A DNA stretch of 64,000 nt from Gammaproteobacteria bacterium (GCA_021324095.1 JAJPJT010000024.1:59394-123393); one strand, 5' to 3'; counted from the first letter of the stretch, positions 1 to 11,400 are shown. The notes: a model not told the origin generated them from the letters alone. Numbers and translations: made by a program.

Positions 1-768
1 CATTTCTTTGTCGCTGCGTTGCCGGACTATATGCGAGGCCGCGGGCTGCCGCCGCCCCAAGGCAGTCCATGCGGCGAAGTCATGATGGTGCAGAACGTCG
101 GTGAGCATGCAATGGCTGGCGATGACGGCCAGTTCAGCGGCAGCTACCTGTATGCCAATGGCATCTGGACCTTCGATTACCCCGCCCATCGCTTGCTGCT
201 CCAGGGCCGCACCTGGCATCCGGATCCTGCCGCTCACGCGACGCGGCTTGGCTTCCAGCGCGACGCACAGGGCAAAGCCACTACCGGTTACGCGCGAATC
301 ACCGTGCATATCGGCGGCGAACCCATCGACATGCTATTGGATACCGGCGCTACCGCACACCCGACGTCCGAAGGCGAAAGAGCAAGCCATGTGCCCACGG
401 TCAACGGCATCGGCGTGACCAGTTACATCGTCCGCAGTGTCTTCGAACGCTGGCACAAAGCGCACCCGGCGTGGCGCGTGGTGGAAAGCGGAGACGATCT
501 ATTCGGTCGCGGTCGCGTCGAACCGATGATCGAGGTGCCCCGGGTTGAGATCGCCGGCTGGTCGGTCGGGCCCGCCTGGTTCGTACAACGGCCGGATCCG
601 GCTTTCCACGACATGATGTCGAGCATGATGGACAAGCGCATCGATGGAGCCGTCGGCGGCAACATCTTCAAGCATTTCGTGATGACGATCGACTACCCGC
701 GTGCCGTCGCTTATTTCGCGTGCACACGCGGCTGCAAGGCCGTGACTACACCGCCACCGGAGCCTTGA
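1..768 (+). CDS. Aspartyl-protease-like protein (5' end missing)
   Basis: The reading frame is open from the first base, so the N-terminus lies outside the window; 255 residues are visible. The mid-region has the signature MLLDTGAT, the D-T-G-A motif of clan AA (retropepsin-like) aspartic peptidases. The C-terminal part ends in [20 protein letters not shown], which resembles the closing strand of bacterial gag-asp-type proteases where the conserved G-N is followed by an I-D-Y strand. No membrane segment is seen in the visible part. The 3' end overlaps the 3' end of thyA on the opposite strand by 23 bp. Substrate and cellular site cannot be deduced; a periplasmic location would fit the family but the signal region is not visible. 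Confidence 0.6.
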   Translation, partial: HFFVAALPDYMRGRGLPPPQGSPCGEVMMVQNVGEHAMAGDDGQFSGSYLYANGIWTFDYPAHRLLLQGRTWHPDPAAHATRLGFQRDAQGKATTGYARITVHIGGEPIDMLLDTGATAHPTSEGERASHVPTVNGIGVTSYIVRSVFERWHKAHPAWRVVESGDDLFGRGRVEPMIEVPRVEIAGWSVGPAWFVQRPDPAFHDMMSSMMDKRIDGAVGGNIFKHFVMTIDYPRAVAYFACTRGCKAVTTPPPEP

Positions 769-1540
769 TCGCCGGCCACGGGTCGTAGTCGACGACGCGA
801 ATGTCGTCGTAGCGGAATTCGAAAATCGAGCGCACGTCGGGATTCAATACCAGCTTTGGCAGCGGCCGCGGCCTTCGCGTCAACTGCTCGCGCGCCTGCT
901 CGACGTGGTTGGAATAAAGGTGCAGGTCGCCGAAGGTGTGCACGAACTCGCCGCGTTCCAGCCCGCACACCTGCGCGATCATGCAGGTGAGCAGCGCATA
1001 GCTTGCGATATTGAACGGCACCCCGAGGAAAATGTCGGCCGAGCGCTGGTAGAGCTGGCACGACAACTTCCCGTCTGCGACATAAAACTGGAACAGTGCA
1101 TGACACGGCGCCAGCGCCATCTTGTCCAGCTCACCGACGTTCCACGCCGACACGATCATCCGGCGTGAATCGGGATCGCGTTTGATCTGTTCGATCACCC
1201 GGGAAATCTGGTCGATGTTGCGCCCGTCGGGCGCCGGCCACGCGCGCCACTGTTTGCCGTAAACCGGTCCCAGGTCGCCATTCGCGTCGGCCCATTCGTC
1301 CCAGATGCTGACGCCGCGCTCTTTCAGGTAGGCGACGTTCGTATCGCCGCGCAGGAACCACAGCAGCTCGTGCACGATCGATTTGACATGCAGCTTCTTG
1401 GTCGTGAGCAGCGGGAAACCTTTCTCGAGATCCATCCGGATCTGCCGCCCGAACACCGAAAGCGTGCCCGTGCCGGTGCGATCGCCCTTGCGGGCACCGT
1501 GTTCCAGCACGTCGCGGAGAAGGTCGAGGTAGGTCTGCAT
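746..1540 (-). CDS. thyA: Thymidylate synthase
   Basis: Methylates dUMP to dTMP using methylene-tetrahydrofolate, the de novo source of thymidylate. The ATG at 1540 gives [15 protein letters not shown] and a 264-residue protein, exactly the length of the Escherichia coli enzyme; the longer upstream open frame runs through intergenic heptamer repeats and was not used. The nucleophile Cys146 sits in the conserved APCHALFQF segment. The dUMP phosphate-binding pair of arginines ([11 protein letters not shown]) and the C-terminal [34 protein letters not shown] tail are present. It is a monocistronic minus-strand gene that overlaps its left neighbour tail to tail. No dihydrofolate reductase gene is adjacent in the window. 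Confidence 0.97.
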   Translation of the reverse strand: MQTYLDLLRDVLEHGARKGDRTGTGTLSVFGRQIRMDLEKGFPLLTTKKLHVKSIVHELLWFLRGDTNVAYLKERGVSIWDEWADANGDLGPVYGKQWRAWPAPDGRNIDQISRVIEQIKRDPDSRRMIVSAWNVGELDKMALAPCHALFQFYVADGKLSCQLYQRSADIFLGVPFNIASYALLTCMIAQVCGLERGEFVHTFGDLHLYSNHVEQAREQLTRRPRPLPKLVLNPDVRSIFEFRYDDIRVVDYDPWPAIKAPVAV

Positions 1541-1818
1541 GAATCTCGGGACTGGGGACTCGGGAAGCATAGCAACGAACGCCCGGCAGGAGCCGGCGAT
1601 TCGAGAGCATACCGACTGGAGCAGGCCCAACGAAGGCCGGCAAATATGTGGGACAAGAAATGCACAGTACGCCCATGTGTCCGACAGGCAGTTTGGGGAA
1701 CGTGACTGCACGCGCTTTTTTGGAGTCCCGAGTCCCGAATCCCGAATCCCGCATTCTTAGCCAAATTCAGCTCCGGTTCGGGTAGGCTTGCCGGATCGCA
1801 GTTTCTCGGTGCCCCGGA
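1541..1818. repeat. Intergenic heptamer repeats between thyA and the peptide transporter
   Basis: This 278-bp divergent spacer holds a tandem heptamer array at 1723-1750 (GAGTCCC twice, then GAATCCC twice) and a shorter related tract at 1546-1564 (GGGACTG, GGGACTC) just upstream of the thyA start. I see no gene in the spacer and no convincing -35/-10 pair for either neighbour. Confidence 0.7.
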
Positions 1819-3420
1819 ATGAATTCAGCAACGCCCACCGTATCCCGAACCCGTTCGTTCTCGACCGTTTTCCTGATCGAGATGTGGGAGCGTTTCGGCT
1901 ATTACGGCATGCAGGCGCTGATCATCTACTACATGGTCGAGCGGCTTGCGTTTCCGGACACGCCGGCGAATCTCACCTGGGGTGCAGCGGCGGCCCTGAT
2001 CTATGTCTCGCCCGCAATCGGCGGCTGGGTCGGGGACAAGTTCTTCGGCACGCGTCACACCATGCTGCTCGGCGCCTCCGTGCTGGCGGTCGGCTACGCG
2101 CTGATGGTGGTACCGGCGCACAGTTCCAACTTCCTGTTCCTTGCGCTGGGCGTGATCGTGGTCGGCAACGGCCTGTTCAAGGCCAACGCCGGCAACCTCG
2201 TGCGCAAGATCTACGAAGGTGACGACGCCAAAATCGACAGTGCTTTCACCATCTACTACATGGCGGTCAACATCGGCTCGACGTTCTCGATGCTGCTAAC
2301 GCCGGTCATCAAGAATTACTTCAACGCCACCTATCACGGCCAGATCGCGTGGTTGCCTGGGGCGCAGCACCTGTTCGGTGATGGCTTGGGTTGGCACATC
2401 GCGTTTGCCGTGTGCTGCGTGGGCCTGCTGGTGGGCCTTGGCAACTACCTGGTGATGCGCCACACACTGGACTTCATCGGTTCGGAACCCGACCACCAGC
2501 CGTTCAAGTTCTGGAAACTCCTGGCTGTGCTCGCGGGCGGCATCATCGTGGTGATCATTTCGGCCTTCATCCTGAAGGAGCGCACCGTCGCGCAATACTT
2601 CGTGCTGGTCGCAGGTTTGTGCGTACTGGCGATTTTCGGCTACCTGATCATGAAGTGCGGCCACCACGAAAAGCCCGGCCTGATCATCGCGCTGATTCTC
2701 GTCGTGGAAACGGTGTTCTTCTTCATCTTCTACCAGCAGATGTCGACGTCGCTGAACCTGTTCGCGCTGCGCGACGTGGACCCCGCTTTCCGGTTGTTCG
2801 GGCTGCACCTGTTCAACTGGGATCCGGCGCAGTTCCAGGCGCTGAACCCGATCTGGATCTTCATCCTGAGTCCGATCCTGGCCGTCACATACACGCACTT
2901 CGCCCAGCGCGGCAGGGACCTCTCGATTTCGGCCAAATTCGCGTTGGGCTTCGCCGCCGTGGCGATCGGCTTCTTCATCTACGGCGCCGCCGGACACTTC
3001 ACCACCTCGCCCGGCAAGACGAGCCAGTGGGTGATGGTGGGCGGCTACGGCTTCGGGTCGCTGGGCGAACTCCTGACCAGCGGCCTGGGTCTCGCCTTCG
3101 TCGCGCGTTACGTGCCGGCGCGGATGGGCGGCTTCATGATGGGTGCGTACTACGTGGCGTCGGGCGTCGCGCAGTACCTGGGCGGCAAGGTCGCGACTTT
3201 CGCGAGCGTGCCGTCCACCATCACCGATCCCATCCAGATGATGCCGATCTACACCAAGCTGTTCAATTGGCTGGGGTTCGCCGGTATCGCATGTACCGTG
3301 ATCGCGCTGGCGGTGCTGCCGATCATGCACAAGCTCGATGCCAGGCATGCGGCGCAGAGCCGCTACGAGGACCTGCCCGAAGCCGTCCAGGGCATGCCGA
3401 CCGTCGCGACCGAGCGGTAA
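1819..3420 (+). CDS. POT-family proton-dependent oligopeptide transporter
   Basis: Inner-membrane symporter that takes up di- and tripeptides with protons (POT/PTR branch of the major facilitator superfamily). The protein is 533 residues, usual for bacterial DtpA/DtpT-type carriers. The proton-coupling E-x-x-E-R motif is at Glu21-Glu24-Arg25 (EMWERFGYYGMQA) in the first helix. Many hydrophobic helices follow, including the pair of extra helices (around residues 235-275) typical of bacterial POT proteins. The start ATG at 1819 is well placed, with the conserved helix 1 about 20 residues in. A hairpin lies downstream at 3448-3477. It appears to be a single-gene transcript. Substrate range cannot be read from sequence. 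Confidence 0.93.
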   Translation: MNSATPTVSRTRSFSTVFLIEMWERFGYYGMQALIIYYMVERLAFPDTPANLTWGAAAALIYVSPAIGGWVGDKFFGTRHTMLLGASVLAVGYALMVVPAHSSNFLFLALGVIVVGNGLFKANAGNLVRKIYEGDDAKIDSAFTIYYMAVNIGSTFSMLLTPVIKNYFNATYHGQIAWLPGAQHLFGDGLGWHIAFAVCCVGLLVGLGNYLVMRHTLDFIGSEPDHQPFKFWKLLAVLAGGIIVVIISAFILKERTVAQYFVLVAGLCVLAIFGYLIMKCGHHEKPGLIIALILVVETVFFFIFYQQMSTSLNLFALRDVDPAFRLFGLHLFNWDPAQFQALNPIWIFILSPILAVTYTHFAQRGRDLSISAKFALGFAAVAIGFFIYGAAGHFTTSPGKTSQWVMVGGYGFGSLGELLTSGLGLAFVARYVPARMGGFMMGAYYVASGVAQYLGGKVATFASVPSTITDPIQMMPIYTKLFNWLGFAGIACTVIALAVLPIMHKLDARHAAQSRYEDLPEAVQGMPTVATER

Positions 3421-3447
3421 CGCACGAGCAGGCCAAAAGGCATACAC

Positions 3448-3477
3448 GCGCGCCCGTGCCCTTCGGCAGGGGCGCGC
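3448..3477 (+). terminator. Hairpin after the peptide transporter
   Basis: GCGCGCCC at 3448-3455 pairs with GGGCGCGC at 3470-3477; an inner TGCC/GGCA pair and a CTTC loop give a stem of about 12 bp with one mismatch. It is 28 bp after the transporter stop. No strong T run follows, so Rho-independent action is only probable. Confidence 0.5.
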
Positions 3478-3587
3478 CTGCCGCCGATCGGCTAATTTAA
3501 CCCCCTCTTGGCCACATCCGCCGCACGGCGAACGCATTGCCGCGCGGATGGTCCAATCCACGCTTTCATGCATCCGGACGACACCGC

Positions 3588-4892
3588 ATGTCGCGAACCA
3601 AATGGATCCTGACGCTCGTCGGCGTCGTCATCGTGGCGATCATCGTGTGGCGCGTCCTTGCCGCCGGCAAGGGCGGCGGCAACGGCGAATTCAACGCCGA
3701 CGCCCCGGTGCCGGTCACCGTCGTGCCCGCCACGGCCGAAAACGTGCCGATCTACCTCACCGCGCAGGGAACGGTGACGCCGATCAATAGCGTCAACGTC
3801 CAGCCACAGGTCGGCGGCGAGTTGCTGAAGCTCGATTTCGTCCAGGGCGATCCGGTCAAAAAGGGCCAGGTGATCGCCGAGATCGACCCGCGAACGCTGC
3901 AAGCGCAACTCAACCAGGCCATCGCCAAGCGCAACCAGGACAACACCCAACTCCAAACGGCCAAGGCGAACCTGGAACGCTCCGAGAATCCCAAGTACGC
4001 GCCGTACGTTGCCCAGATCGACAAGATCACGCAGAAAAATACCGTCGACCAGTGGCAGGCTGCGGTCGTGGCCGACAACGCCGCCATCGAGAGCACCAGG
4101 GTGCAGCTCGGCTTCACCAAGATCACCTCGCCCATCGACGGCGTGGCCGGCATCCGACAGGTGACGCCCGGCAACGTGGTCACAACCTCGACCACCATCG
4201 TCACCGTCGTCCAGATGCACCCGATCGACGTGCAATTCGCGCTGGCCGGCACCTACCTCGACGAGGTGCGCGCGGCGCAAGCCAAGGCGCCGCTGGACGT
4301 GGCGATCCTGGACGCGGACGGCAACGTGATCGAGGACGACGGCAAGCTGAAAGTGATCGACAACCAGATCGACCCCAACACCGGTTCGTTCCAGTTGCGG
4401 GCCGAATTTCCCAACGCCAACAACCTGCTCTTTCCGGGCGCGTATGTCAGCACGCGAGTGAAAGTCAGCGTGGACAACGATGCGCTGGTGGTCCCGACCG
4501 CAGCCGTCCAGCGCGGTCCGAACGGCGATTACGTCTGGCTGATCACCGACAAGCCGCCGCCGGGCACCAGCGCAAACGCTGGGGCCGGCGCCGCGCACAA
4601 GCGCAGCGGACGCGCGTCGGGACGCGGCTCGAAACCGGGCACGGCCGAGCACCAACCGGCCAAATACGTGACGATGCAAACGGTCAGTACCGGCAACGAA
4701 TCCGGCGATACGGGCTTGATCGTCACGAAAGGCCTGAAGCCCGGCGACCTCGTGGTCACGGCCGGCCAGTTCCGCCTCAAGGAAGGCAGCAAGGTGACAC
4801 CGATGAAACCCGGCGAAGTGCCGCCGCCGCCCACCACGACGCAAATCAAGGCCGCCGCGATGCAAAGCAGCGGCCGCGGCCGGAGACATTGA
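3588..4892 (+). CDS. RND efflux periplasmic adaptor (MdtA/AcrA-like)
   Basis: Membrane-fusion protein that links an inner-membrane RND pump to an outer-membrane channel. The ATG at 3588 gives MSRTKWILTLVGVVIVAIIVW, a single N-terminal membrane anchor; the frame stays open 51 bp upstream but lacks this feature. A biotinyl-lipoyl-like half (GTVTPINSVNVQPQVGGELL) around residues 60-90, an alpha-hairpin, the second lipoyl half (LGFTKITSPIDGVAG) and beta-barrel segments follow, as in MdtA. Length is 434 residues. The C-terminal part has an Ala/Gly/Arg/Ser-rich insert (about residues 325-355) not usual in the family. It is followed after 177 bp by two RND permease genes, so this is the first gene of an MdtABC-like operon. 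Confidence 0.93.
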   Translation: MSRTKWILTLVGVVIVAIIVWRVLAAGKGGGNGEFNADAPVPVTVVPATAENVPIYLTAQGTVTPINSVNVQPQVGGELLKLDFVQGDPVKKGQVIAEIDPRTLQAQLNQAIAKRNQDNTQLQTAKANLERSENPKYAPYVAQIDKITQKNTVDQWQAAVVADNAAIESTRVQLGFTKITSPIDGVAGIRQVTPGNVVTTSTTIVTVVQMHPIDVQFALAGTYLDEVRAAQAKAPLDVAILDADGNVIEDDGKLKVIDNQIDPNTGSFQLRAEFPNANNLLFPGAYVSTRVKVSVDNDALVVPTAAVQRGPNGDYVWLITDKPPPGTSANAGAGAAHKRSGRASGRGSKPGTAEHQPAKYVTMQTVSTGNESGDTGLIVTKGLKPGDLVVTAGQFRLKEGSKVTPMKPGEVPPPPTTTQIKAAAMQSSGRGRRH

Positions 4893-5069
4893 TGAAAGCC
4901 GGGACTCGGGAATCGGGACTCAAAAAGGCGACAGCGGGACTGGAGGCTGGGGGCTGGGGCGTAGCTTCCTCCCGGGCGTTGAAGTCATCCCTGCGCAATC
5001 ACCGGTCCCGAACAACTCGCCTGGTCCCTGGTCCCCACCCGCCAGTCGCTAGTCCCTAGCCCCGCTTCT
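4893..5069. repeat. Heptamer-rich spacer between adaptor and first RND permease
   Basis: The spacer has three heptamers at 4901-4921 (GGGACTC, GGGAATC, GGGACTC), a degenerate G-rich tract at about 4938-4962, and a C-rich run near 5028-5060 of the opposite orientation. No gene is seen. It belongs to the same family as the arrays at 1723, 11584 and 11732. Confidence 0.7.
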
Positions 5070-8000
5070 ATGGGTTTTTCAAGCATCTTCATCCGCCGGC
5101 CGATCGCGACATCGCTGTTGATGCTGGCGGTGCTGCTGCTCGGCATCATCGGCTACAAGGCGCTGCCGGTGTCGGCGCTGCCCGAGATCGAGGCGCCCAG
5201 CCTGGTGGTGACGACGCAATATCCGGGCGCCAGCGCGACCACGATCGCAACACTGGTGACCACGCCGCTGGAACAGCAGCTCGGCCAGATTTCGGGCCTG
5301 ACGATGATGAGTTCGAACAGCGCCGCCGGGCTGTCGACCATCACCCTGCAGTTCGCGATGAACTCGAACCTCGACGTCGCGGCGCAGGACGTGCAGTCGG
5401 CGCTGCGCACTGCGCGCCTGCCATCGAGCCTGCCCTATCCGCCGGTGTACAAGCGCGTGAATCCGGCCGACGCGCCGATCCTGACGTTGGCGCTTACGTC
5501 CGACAGCGTGCCGCTGCGCGATGTGAACGATTACGCCGATTCGATCCTGGCGCAGCGCCTCGCGCAGGTGCCGGGCGTCGGCCTGGTTTCGATCGCGGGC
5601 AACGTGCGCCCCGCGATCCGGGTGCAGGTCGATCCCGGCAAGCTCGCGAATCTCGGGCTCACGATGGAGGACGTGCGCAGCGCCCTCACCCAGGCGAACG
5701 TCAATGCCGCCAAGGGATCATTGAACGGCGCGGTGCAGACCTACGAGATCGGCACCAACGACCAGTTGCAGAGCGCGCAGCAATACGCCAACACGATCAT
5801 CGCGTACAAGGACGGTGCGCCGGTAAGGCTGTCGGATGTCGCCAACGTGATCGAGGGCGTCGAGAACGACCAGCTCGCGGCGTGGGCCAACGGCAAGCCG
5901 GCGGTGCTGCTCGACATCCGCCGCCAGCCGGGCGCGAACATCATCAAGACGGTCGACCAGATCGAACAGACGCTGCCGTCCTTGCGCGCGGTGCTGCCCG
6001 CCGGCATCCATCTTTCCGTGTTCGCCGACCGCACCGTCACCATCCGCGCCTCGGTGCACGACGTCGAGATGACGCTGCTGATCGCGGTCGCGCTGGTCGT
6101 GGCAGTGATCTTCGTATTCCTGCGCCGGCTGTGGGCCACGGTGATCCCCGCCGTCGCCGTGCCGCTGTCGTTGATGGGCACCTTCGCGGTGATGGCGTTC
6201 GCGGGATTCTCGCTGGACAACCTGTCGCTGATGGCGCTGACGGTCGCCACCGGTTTCGTCGTGGACGATGCGATCGTGATGATCGAGAACATCGTCCGTT
6301 ATCTCGAACAGGGCAAGCCGGGCCGTGAGGCCGCCGAGATCGGTTCGCGCGAGATCGGCTTCACGGTGCTGTCGCTGACGGTTTCGCTGATCGCGGTGTT
6401 CCTGCCGCTGCTGTTGATGCCGGGCGTCACCGGACGGCTGTTCCACGAATTCGCGTGGGTGCTGACGATCGCAGTCGCGATCTCGATGGGCGTGTCGCTG
6501 ACGCTGACGCCGATGATGTGCGCGTACCTGCTCAAACCAGGCTCGCTGCCTACCGGCGACGAGGAGGCGATGGAGAACCGGCGCGGTTTCTACGCGAAGA
6601 TGCTGGGCTGGTACGAGTCGAGCCTCGACTGGGTGCTCGAACACCGTCGCACCACGATGCTGGTCGCGACGGCATCGATCGTGGTCACCGTGCTGCTGTA
6701 CGCCGCGATCCCGAAGGACCTGCTGCCCGAACAGGACACCGGGCTCATCACCGGCGTGGTGCAGGCGGACAGCGATATCGCGTTCCCGGCGATGGAAAAG
6801 AACACGCAGGCCGTTACCGCAGCACTGCGGCGCGATCCCGCTGTCGCGGGCGTCGCTTCGTTCATTGGCGCCGGCGCGATCAATCCGACGCTCAACCAGG
6901 GCCAGATCAGCATCGTGCTGAAACCGCGCGGCCAGCGCGGCAGCCTGGACCAGGTCGTCGCCAGCCTGCAGCACGCCGTCGCCGACATTCCCGGCGTGCA
7001 ACTGTTCCTGAAACCCGTCCAGGACATCACATTGGATACCACGGTTTCACCGACCGAATACCAGTACGCGATTTCGGAAGTCGATCCGAACGACCTCAAG
7101 AAGTACGCGCAGCAAATGGTGCAGGCGGTGAAGCAGTTGCCGGAGCTGGCCGACGTTTCCAACAACCTCGCGATGAACGGCCGCGCGCTGAAGCTCGAAA
7201 TCAACCGCACCGCCGCGAGCCGCCTCGGCGTCCCGGTCCAGACCATCGACGACACCCTTTACGACGCCTACGGCCAGCGCCAGATTTCGACCATCTTCAC
7301 CCAGCAGAACCAGTACCGGGTGGTGCTGGAGGTCGAACCGCAATTCCGCAATCGCGCCGATCTGATGAACATGCTGCGGGTGCGTTCCAACGGCGCCAGT
7401 GGCGCGCTGACCGGCAGCAACGCCACCAGCCTCGGGATGCTGAAGTCGGCCAATTCCTCGACGGCGACGGGCGTCGGGCAGTCCAACACCGGCATCATCT
7501 TGGGCGGCGGCAGCACCGTGCCGCTGTCGACGCTGGCGACCGCCACGGTCACGGATGCGCCGCTGGTGATCGCGCACCAGAACCAGCTGCCGGCGGTGAT
7601 CATCTCGTTCAACGTCGCGCCGGGCTATTCGCTCTCGCAGGCGGTCGATGCAATCAACAACACCGAGGCCTCGCTGCACTTCCCGCCGCAGATCCGCGCC
7701 GGCTTCATCGGCAAGGCCGCCGAGTTCTCGTCCTCGCTCGGCAACGAAGCGTTGCTGCTGCTGGCAGCGGTGATCGTGATCTACATTGTGCTGGGCGTGC
7801 TGTATGAAAGTTACATCCATCCGCTGACGATCCTTTCGACGCTGCCGCCCGCGGGGGTCGGTGCGCTGCTGGCGCTGATGCTGTTCGGGATGCCTCTGTC
7901 GGTGGATGGCATCGTCGGCATCGTGCTCCTGATCGGCATCGTGAAAAAGAACGCGATCATGATGATCGACTTCGCGATCACCGCCCAGCGCCGCGGCATG

Positions 8001-8291
8001 ACCCCACATGATGCGATCCGGCGTGCCTGCCTGCTGCGCTTCCGGCCGATCATGATGACGACCTTCGCCGCGCTGTTCGGCGCCCTGCCGCTCGCGCTCG
8101 GCAACGGCATCGGCGCGGAACTCAGGCGTCCGCTGGGCGTGTCGATCGTCGGCGGCCTGCTGCTGTCGCAACTGGTGACGCTGTACACCACGCCGGTGAT
8201 ATACCTGTACATGGAGCGCTTCGGCGATTGGGTGCGGGAGCACACCGGGCGGCACGCCAGGCTTGAACATGCGCCAGAGAGTGGAAAATGA
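5070..8291 (+). CDS. RND multidrug efflux permease (MdtB/AcrB-like), first of pair
   Basis: Inner-membrane proton antiporter that exports small molecules from the periplasm and membrane. At 1073 residues it has the full family length. It begins MGFSSIFIRRPIATSLLMLA, the canonical HAE1 start. The proton-relay pair Asp399-Asp400 is in helix 4 (GFVVDDAIVMIENI). The second repeat carries the matching helices, including GIVKKNAIMMIDFAI near residue 960. Two large periplasmic loops lie between helices 1-2 and 7-8. It sits between the adaptor and a second, distinct RND permease, which suggests a heteromeric pump as in MdtB2C. No TolC-like gene is in the operon, so an outer-membrane channel must be encoded elsewhere. 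Substrates are unknown. Confidence 0.95.
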   Translation: MGFSSIFIRRPIATSLLMLAVLLLGIIGYKALPVSALPEIEAPSLVVTTQYPGASATTIATLVTTPLEQQLGQISGLTMMSSNSAAGLSTITLQFAMNSNLDVAAQDVQSALRTARLPSSLPYPPVYKRVNPADAPILTLALTSDSVPLRDVNDYADSILAQRLAQVPGVGLVSIAGNVRPAIRVQVDPGKLANLGLTMEDVRSALTQANVNAAKGSLNGAVQTYEIGTNDQLQSAQQYANTIIAYKDGAPVRLSDVANVIEGVENDQLAAWANGKPAVLLDIRRQPGANIIKTVDQIEQTLPSLRAVLPAGIHLSVFADRTVTIRASVHDVEMTLLIAVALVVAVIFVFLRRLWATVIPAVAVPLSLMGTFAVMAFAGFSLDNLSLMALTVATGFVVDDAIVMIENIVRYLEQGKPGREAAEIGSREIGFTVLSLTVSLIAVFLPLLLMPGVTGRLFHEFAWVLTIAVAISMGVSLTLTPMMCAYLLKPGSLPTGDEEAMENRRGFYAKMLGWYESSLDWVLEHRRTTMLVATASIVVTVLLYAAIPKDLLPEQDTGLITGVVQADSDIAFPAMEKNTQAVTAALRRDPAVAGVASFIGAGAINPTLNQGQISIVLKPRGQRGSLDQVVASLQHAVADIPGVQLFLKPVQDITLDTTVSPTEYQYAISEVDPNDLKKYAQQMVQAVKQLPELADVSNNLAMNGRALKLEINRTAASRLGVPVQTIDDTLYDAYGQRQISTIFTQQNQYRVVLEVEPQFRNRADLMNMLRVRSNGASGALTGSNATSLGMLKSANSSTATGVGQSNTGIILGGGSTVPLSTLATATVTDAPLVIAHQNQLPAVIISFNVAPGYSLSQAVDAINNTEASLHFPPQIRAGFIGKAAEFSSSLGNEALLLLAAVIVIYIVLGVLYESYIHPLTILSTLPPAGVGALLALMLFGMPLSVDGIVGIVLLIGIVKKNAIMMIDFAITAQRRGMTPHDAIRRACLLRFRPIMMTTFAALFGALPLALGNGIGAELRRPLGVSIVGGLLLSQLVTLYTTPVIYLYMERFGDWVREHTGRHARLEHAPESGK

Positions 8292-8460
8292 TGTGCGCGA
8301 TCCACGCGAGGGGATGGGGGACGGGTAGCGGGGGCGCGAGCACGCCGGTCCTTCGCAATCGTCCCGCGTGCGTGAACCCGCGCATGCGGGAATCTCACCG
8401 CTCACTTGAGTGCTCCGGCCAGCGCCCCCCCACTACCCACCTCCCGCCCCAAGCTTCACC

Positions 8461-11400
8461 ATGAACATCTCCGCGCCCTTCATCAAGCGTCCGATCGGCA
8501 CTTCGCTGCTGGCGGCGGGCGTGCTCGCGATCGGCATCCTGTGCTACACGCTGCTGGGCATCAGCGCGCTGCCGCAAGTGTCGTTTCCCGCGATCTGGGT
8601 TTCGGCCAGCGAGCCTGGCGCCAATGCCATGACGATGGCTGCAACGGTGGCCGCGCCGCTGGAGCGGCATCTTGGCCAGATACCCGGCATCGACATGATG
8701 CGGTCGCGCAGTTCCAACGGCAGCATGTTCGTGATCCTGTTCTTCGACGCCGGCGTGGACATCGACTCGGCCGCGCAGCAGGTGGATGCCGCGATCAACG
8801 CTGCGGTGCCGGATCTTCCATCCGGCCTGCAGATGCCGCAGTGGCACAAGGCCAACCCCAACGACGACCCGGTGATCACGCTGGCGCTGACCTCGAACAC
8901 CCAGCCGATGTCGGAGCTTTACGACGCAGCCAATACCCTGCTGGCGCCACGTCTCAGCCAATTGCAGGGCGTGGCGTCGGTGGACGTTTCGGGCAGCGCC
9001 CAGCCCGGCGTGCGGGTGGAAGTGGACCTGCACAAGCTGGCCGAGATGGGGCTTTCCACGAACGACATCCGCAATGCGATTACCGCCGCCAACGTCACGT
9101 CCCCGCAAGGCTTCCTCACCAACGGCAACATCGCCACAGCGATCACCGCCAACGACCAGTTGCACACGCCCCAGCAGTTTGCCGACCTGGTGATCGCGAT
9201 CCACAACGGTACGCCGGTCTATCTGCGCGACGTGGCCAAGGTCTACGAGGGCGCGCAGGACCAGTTCCAGGCTGCGTACTTCAACGGCCAGCGCTCGATC
9301 CAGTTGCAGGTCTTCAAGCGCCCGGAGGCCAACGTCATCGCGACCGTGGACAGTGTCAAGAAGGAACTTCCGGGCCTGCGCAACCTTGTGCCGCCCGGCA
9401 CGCAACTGACCCCTTACTTCGACGAAACCACCACCATCCGCGACTCGGTCAACGACGTGCAGATCACGCTGCTGATCAGCCTCTCGATGGTGATCCTGAC
9501 CATGGCGGTGTTCCTGCGCCGGCTCGCGCCCACCCTGATCGCCACCGCCGCGGTGCCGCTGTCGCTGTGCGGCGCGTTCATCGTGATGTATGCACTCGAT
9601 TACACCCTGGACAACCTGTCGCTGCTGGCGCTGGTGATCGCGTTGACCTTCGTGGTGGACGACGCGATCGTGGTGATCGAGAATATCATCCGCCATCTCG
9701 ACGAAGGCAAGTCGCGGATGGATGCCGCACTGCAAGGCGCCAAGGAGATCGGCTTCACCATCGTCGCGATCACCGCGTCGCTGATCGCGGTGTTCATGCC
9801 GATCCTGTTCATGCCCTCGTTCATCGGCATGTGGTTCCGCGAGTTCACCGTGACCGTGATCGCCGCGATCTTCGTGTCGATGGTGGTTTCGCTGACGCTG
9901 ACCCCCGCCCTGTGCGGCCGTTTCTTGCGTCATCACCCGTCCGCCGAAAAAGGGCCATCCAGACTCTCGCGCGCACTCGATCGCTTTCATGCCGGCATGC
10001 TGGCGGTGTACACCCGCACGCTGGACTGGACGCTGCACAAGCATCCCAGGCTGATGGCGTGGTCGCCGCTGCTGCTGTTGGGGCTGACCATCTACCTTTT
10101 CCATCTGGTGCCCGCCACCGATTTCCCGCCGCAGGACACCGGCCTGATCTGGGGCCGCGCCAACGGCGGCGTGACGATGTCGTTCAGCGATCTGGAAGCG
10201 CGGACCAGCACCCTTGTGAAGATGTTGCGCAAGGATCCCGCCGTCGAGTACGTCGGTGCCTCCATCGGTACCGGTCGGCGCGGAGCCAGCGGTTGGTTCA
10301 GCGTCCAATTGAAGCCACGCGGCCAGGGCCGCCGCGATTCGACCCAGCAGGTGGTCGCGCGTCTTTCGGCCAAGGTGGAGCGCTACCCCGATCTGGAAGT
10401 GCGCTTCCGTGCCTTGCAGGATCTGGGCGGCGGAGGCGGTGGCACCAGCCAGGGCGGCCAGTACAGCGTGAACCTGCAAAGCAACAGCGCCAGCGAGTTG
10501 GAGGAATGGCTGCCGAAACTGGAAGCGCAGCTCAAGAAAAATCCCATCTTCCGCGATGTCGGCACCGACCTCGACGAAGGCTCGCTGATGCAGAACATGG
10601 TGGTCGACCGCGCCAAGGCCGCCACCCTCGGCGTGTCGATGGCGGCGGTGGACGACGCGCTCTACAACGCCTTCGGACAGCGCCAGATTTCGACCATTTA
10701 TTCCGACACCAACCAGTACCAGGTGGTGTTGACGGCGCTGCCCGCGCAAACCGCTTCCCCCGCTGCGCTCGATACCATCAAGGTGCTCTCGAGCAGCGGC
10801 AAGATGATTCCGATCAGCGCGATCGCGCATCAGGAATCCACCGTCGCGCCCAGCGAGATCGAGCACATCGACCAGATGACCAGCATGTCGCTCAGCTTCA
10901 ACCTCGCGCCGGGCATCAGCATGGGCCAGGCCACGCAGCAGATCAACAAGACCATCTCCGACATGCGCATGCCGGGTGACATCAAGCTCGGGATGGGCGA
11001 CTTCTTCAGGCGCTTCGAGCAGCAGATGGCAATGATGCCGCTGCTGCTGCTCGGTGCGATCGTCGCCGTGTATCTGGTGCTCGGCATGCTGTATGAAAAC
11101 CTTGTGCATCCGATCACCATCCTTTCCACCCTGCCCGCCGCGGGCGTGGGCGCACTGCTGGCGCTGCTGGTCACCAACACGCCACTCTCGATCGTTGCGA
11201 TGATGGCGCTGATCCTGCTGATCGGCCTGGTCAAGAAGAACGCGATCATGATGATCGACTTCGCCCTGGTGGCCGAACGCGAGGGCAAGACGCCGCTGGA
11301 CGCGGTGCGCGAGGCATGCCTGGTGCGATTCCGCCCGATCATGATGACCACCATGGTCGCGATCCTCGCCTCCGTGCCGCTGGTGGTTGGTATCGGCACC

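Noticed and set aside
2296..3573. 425-residue minus-strand frame
   Set aside because: Antisense to the peptide transporter and it ends inside the adaptor leader; no family features.
5718..7001. 427-residue minus-strand frame over the first RND permease
   Set aside because: Shadow of the real gene; composition dominated by Arg, His, Gln and Asp with no domain.
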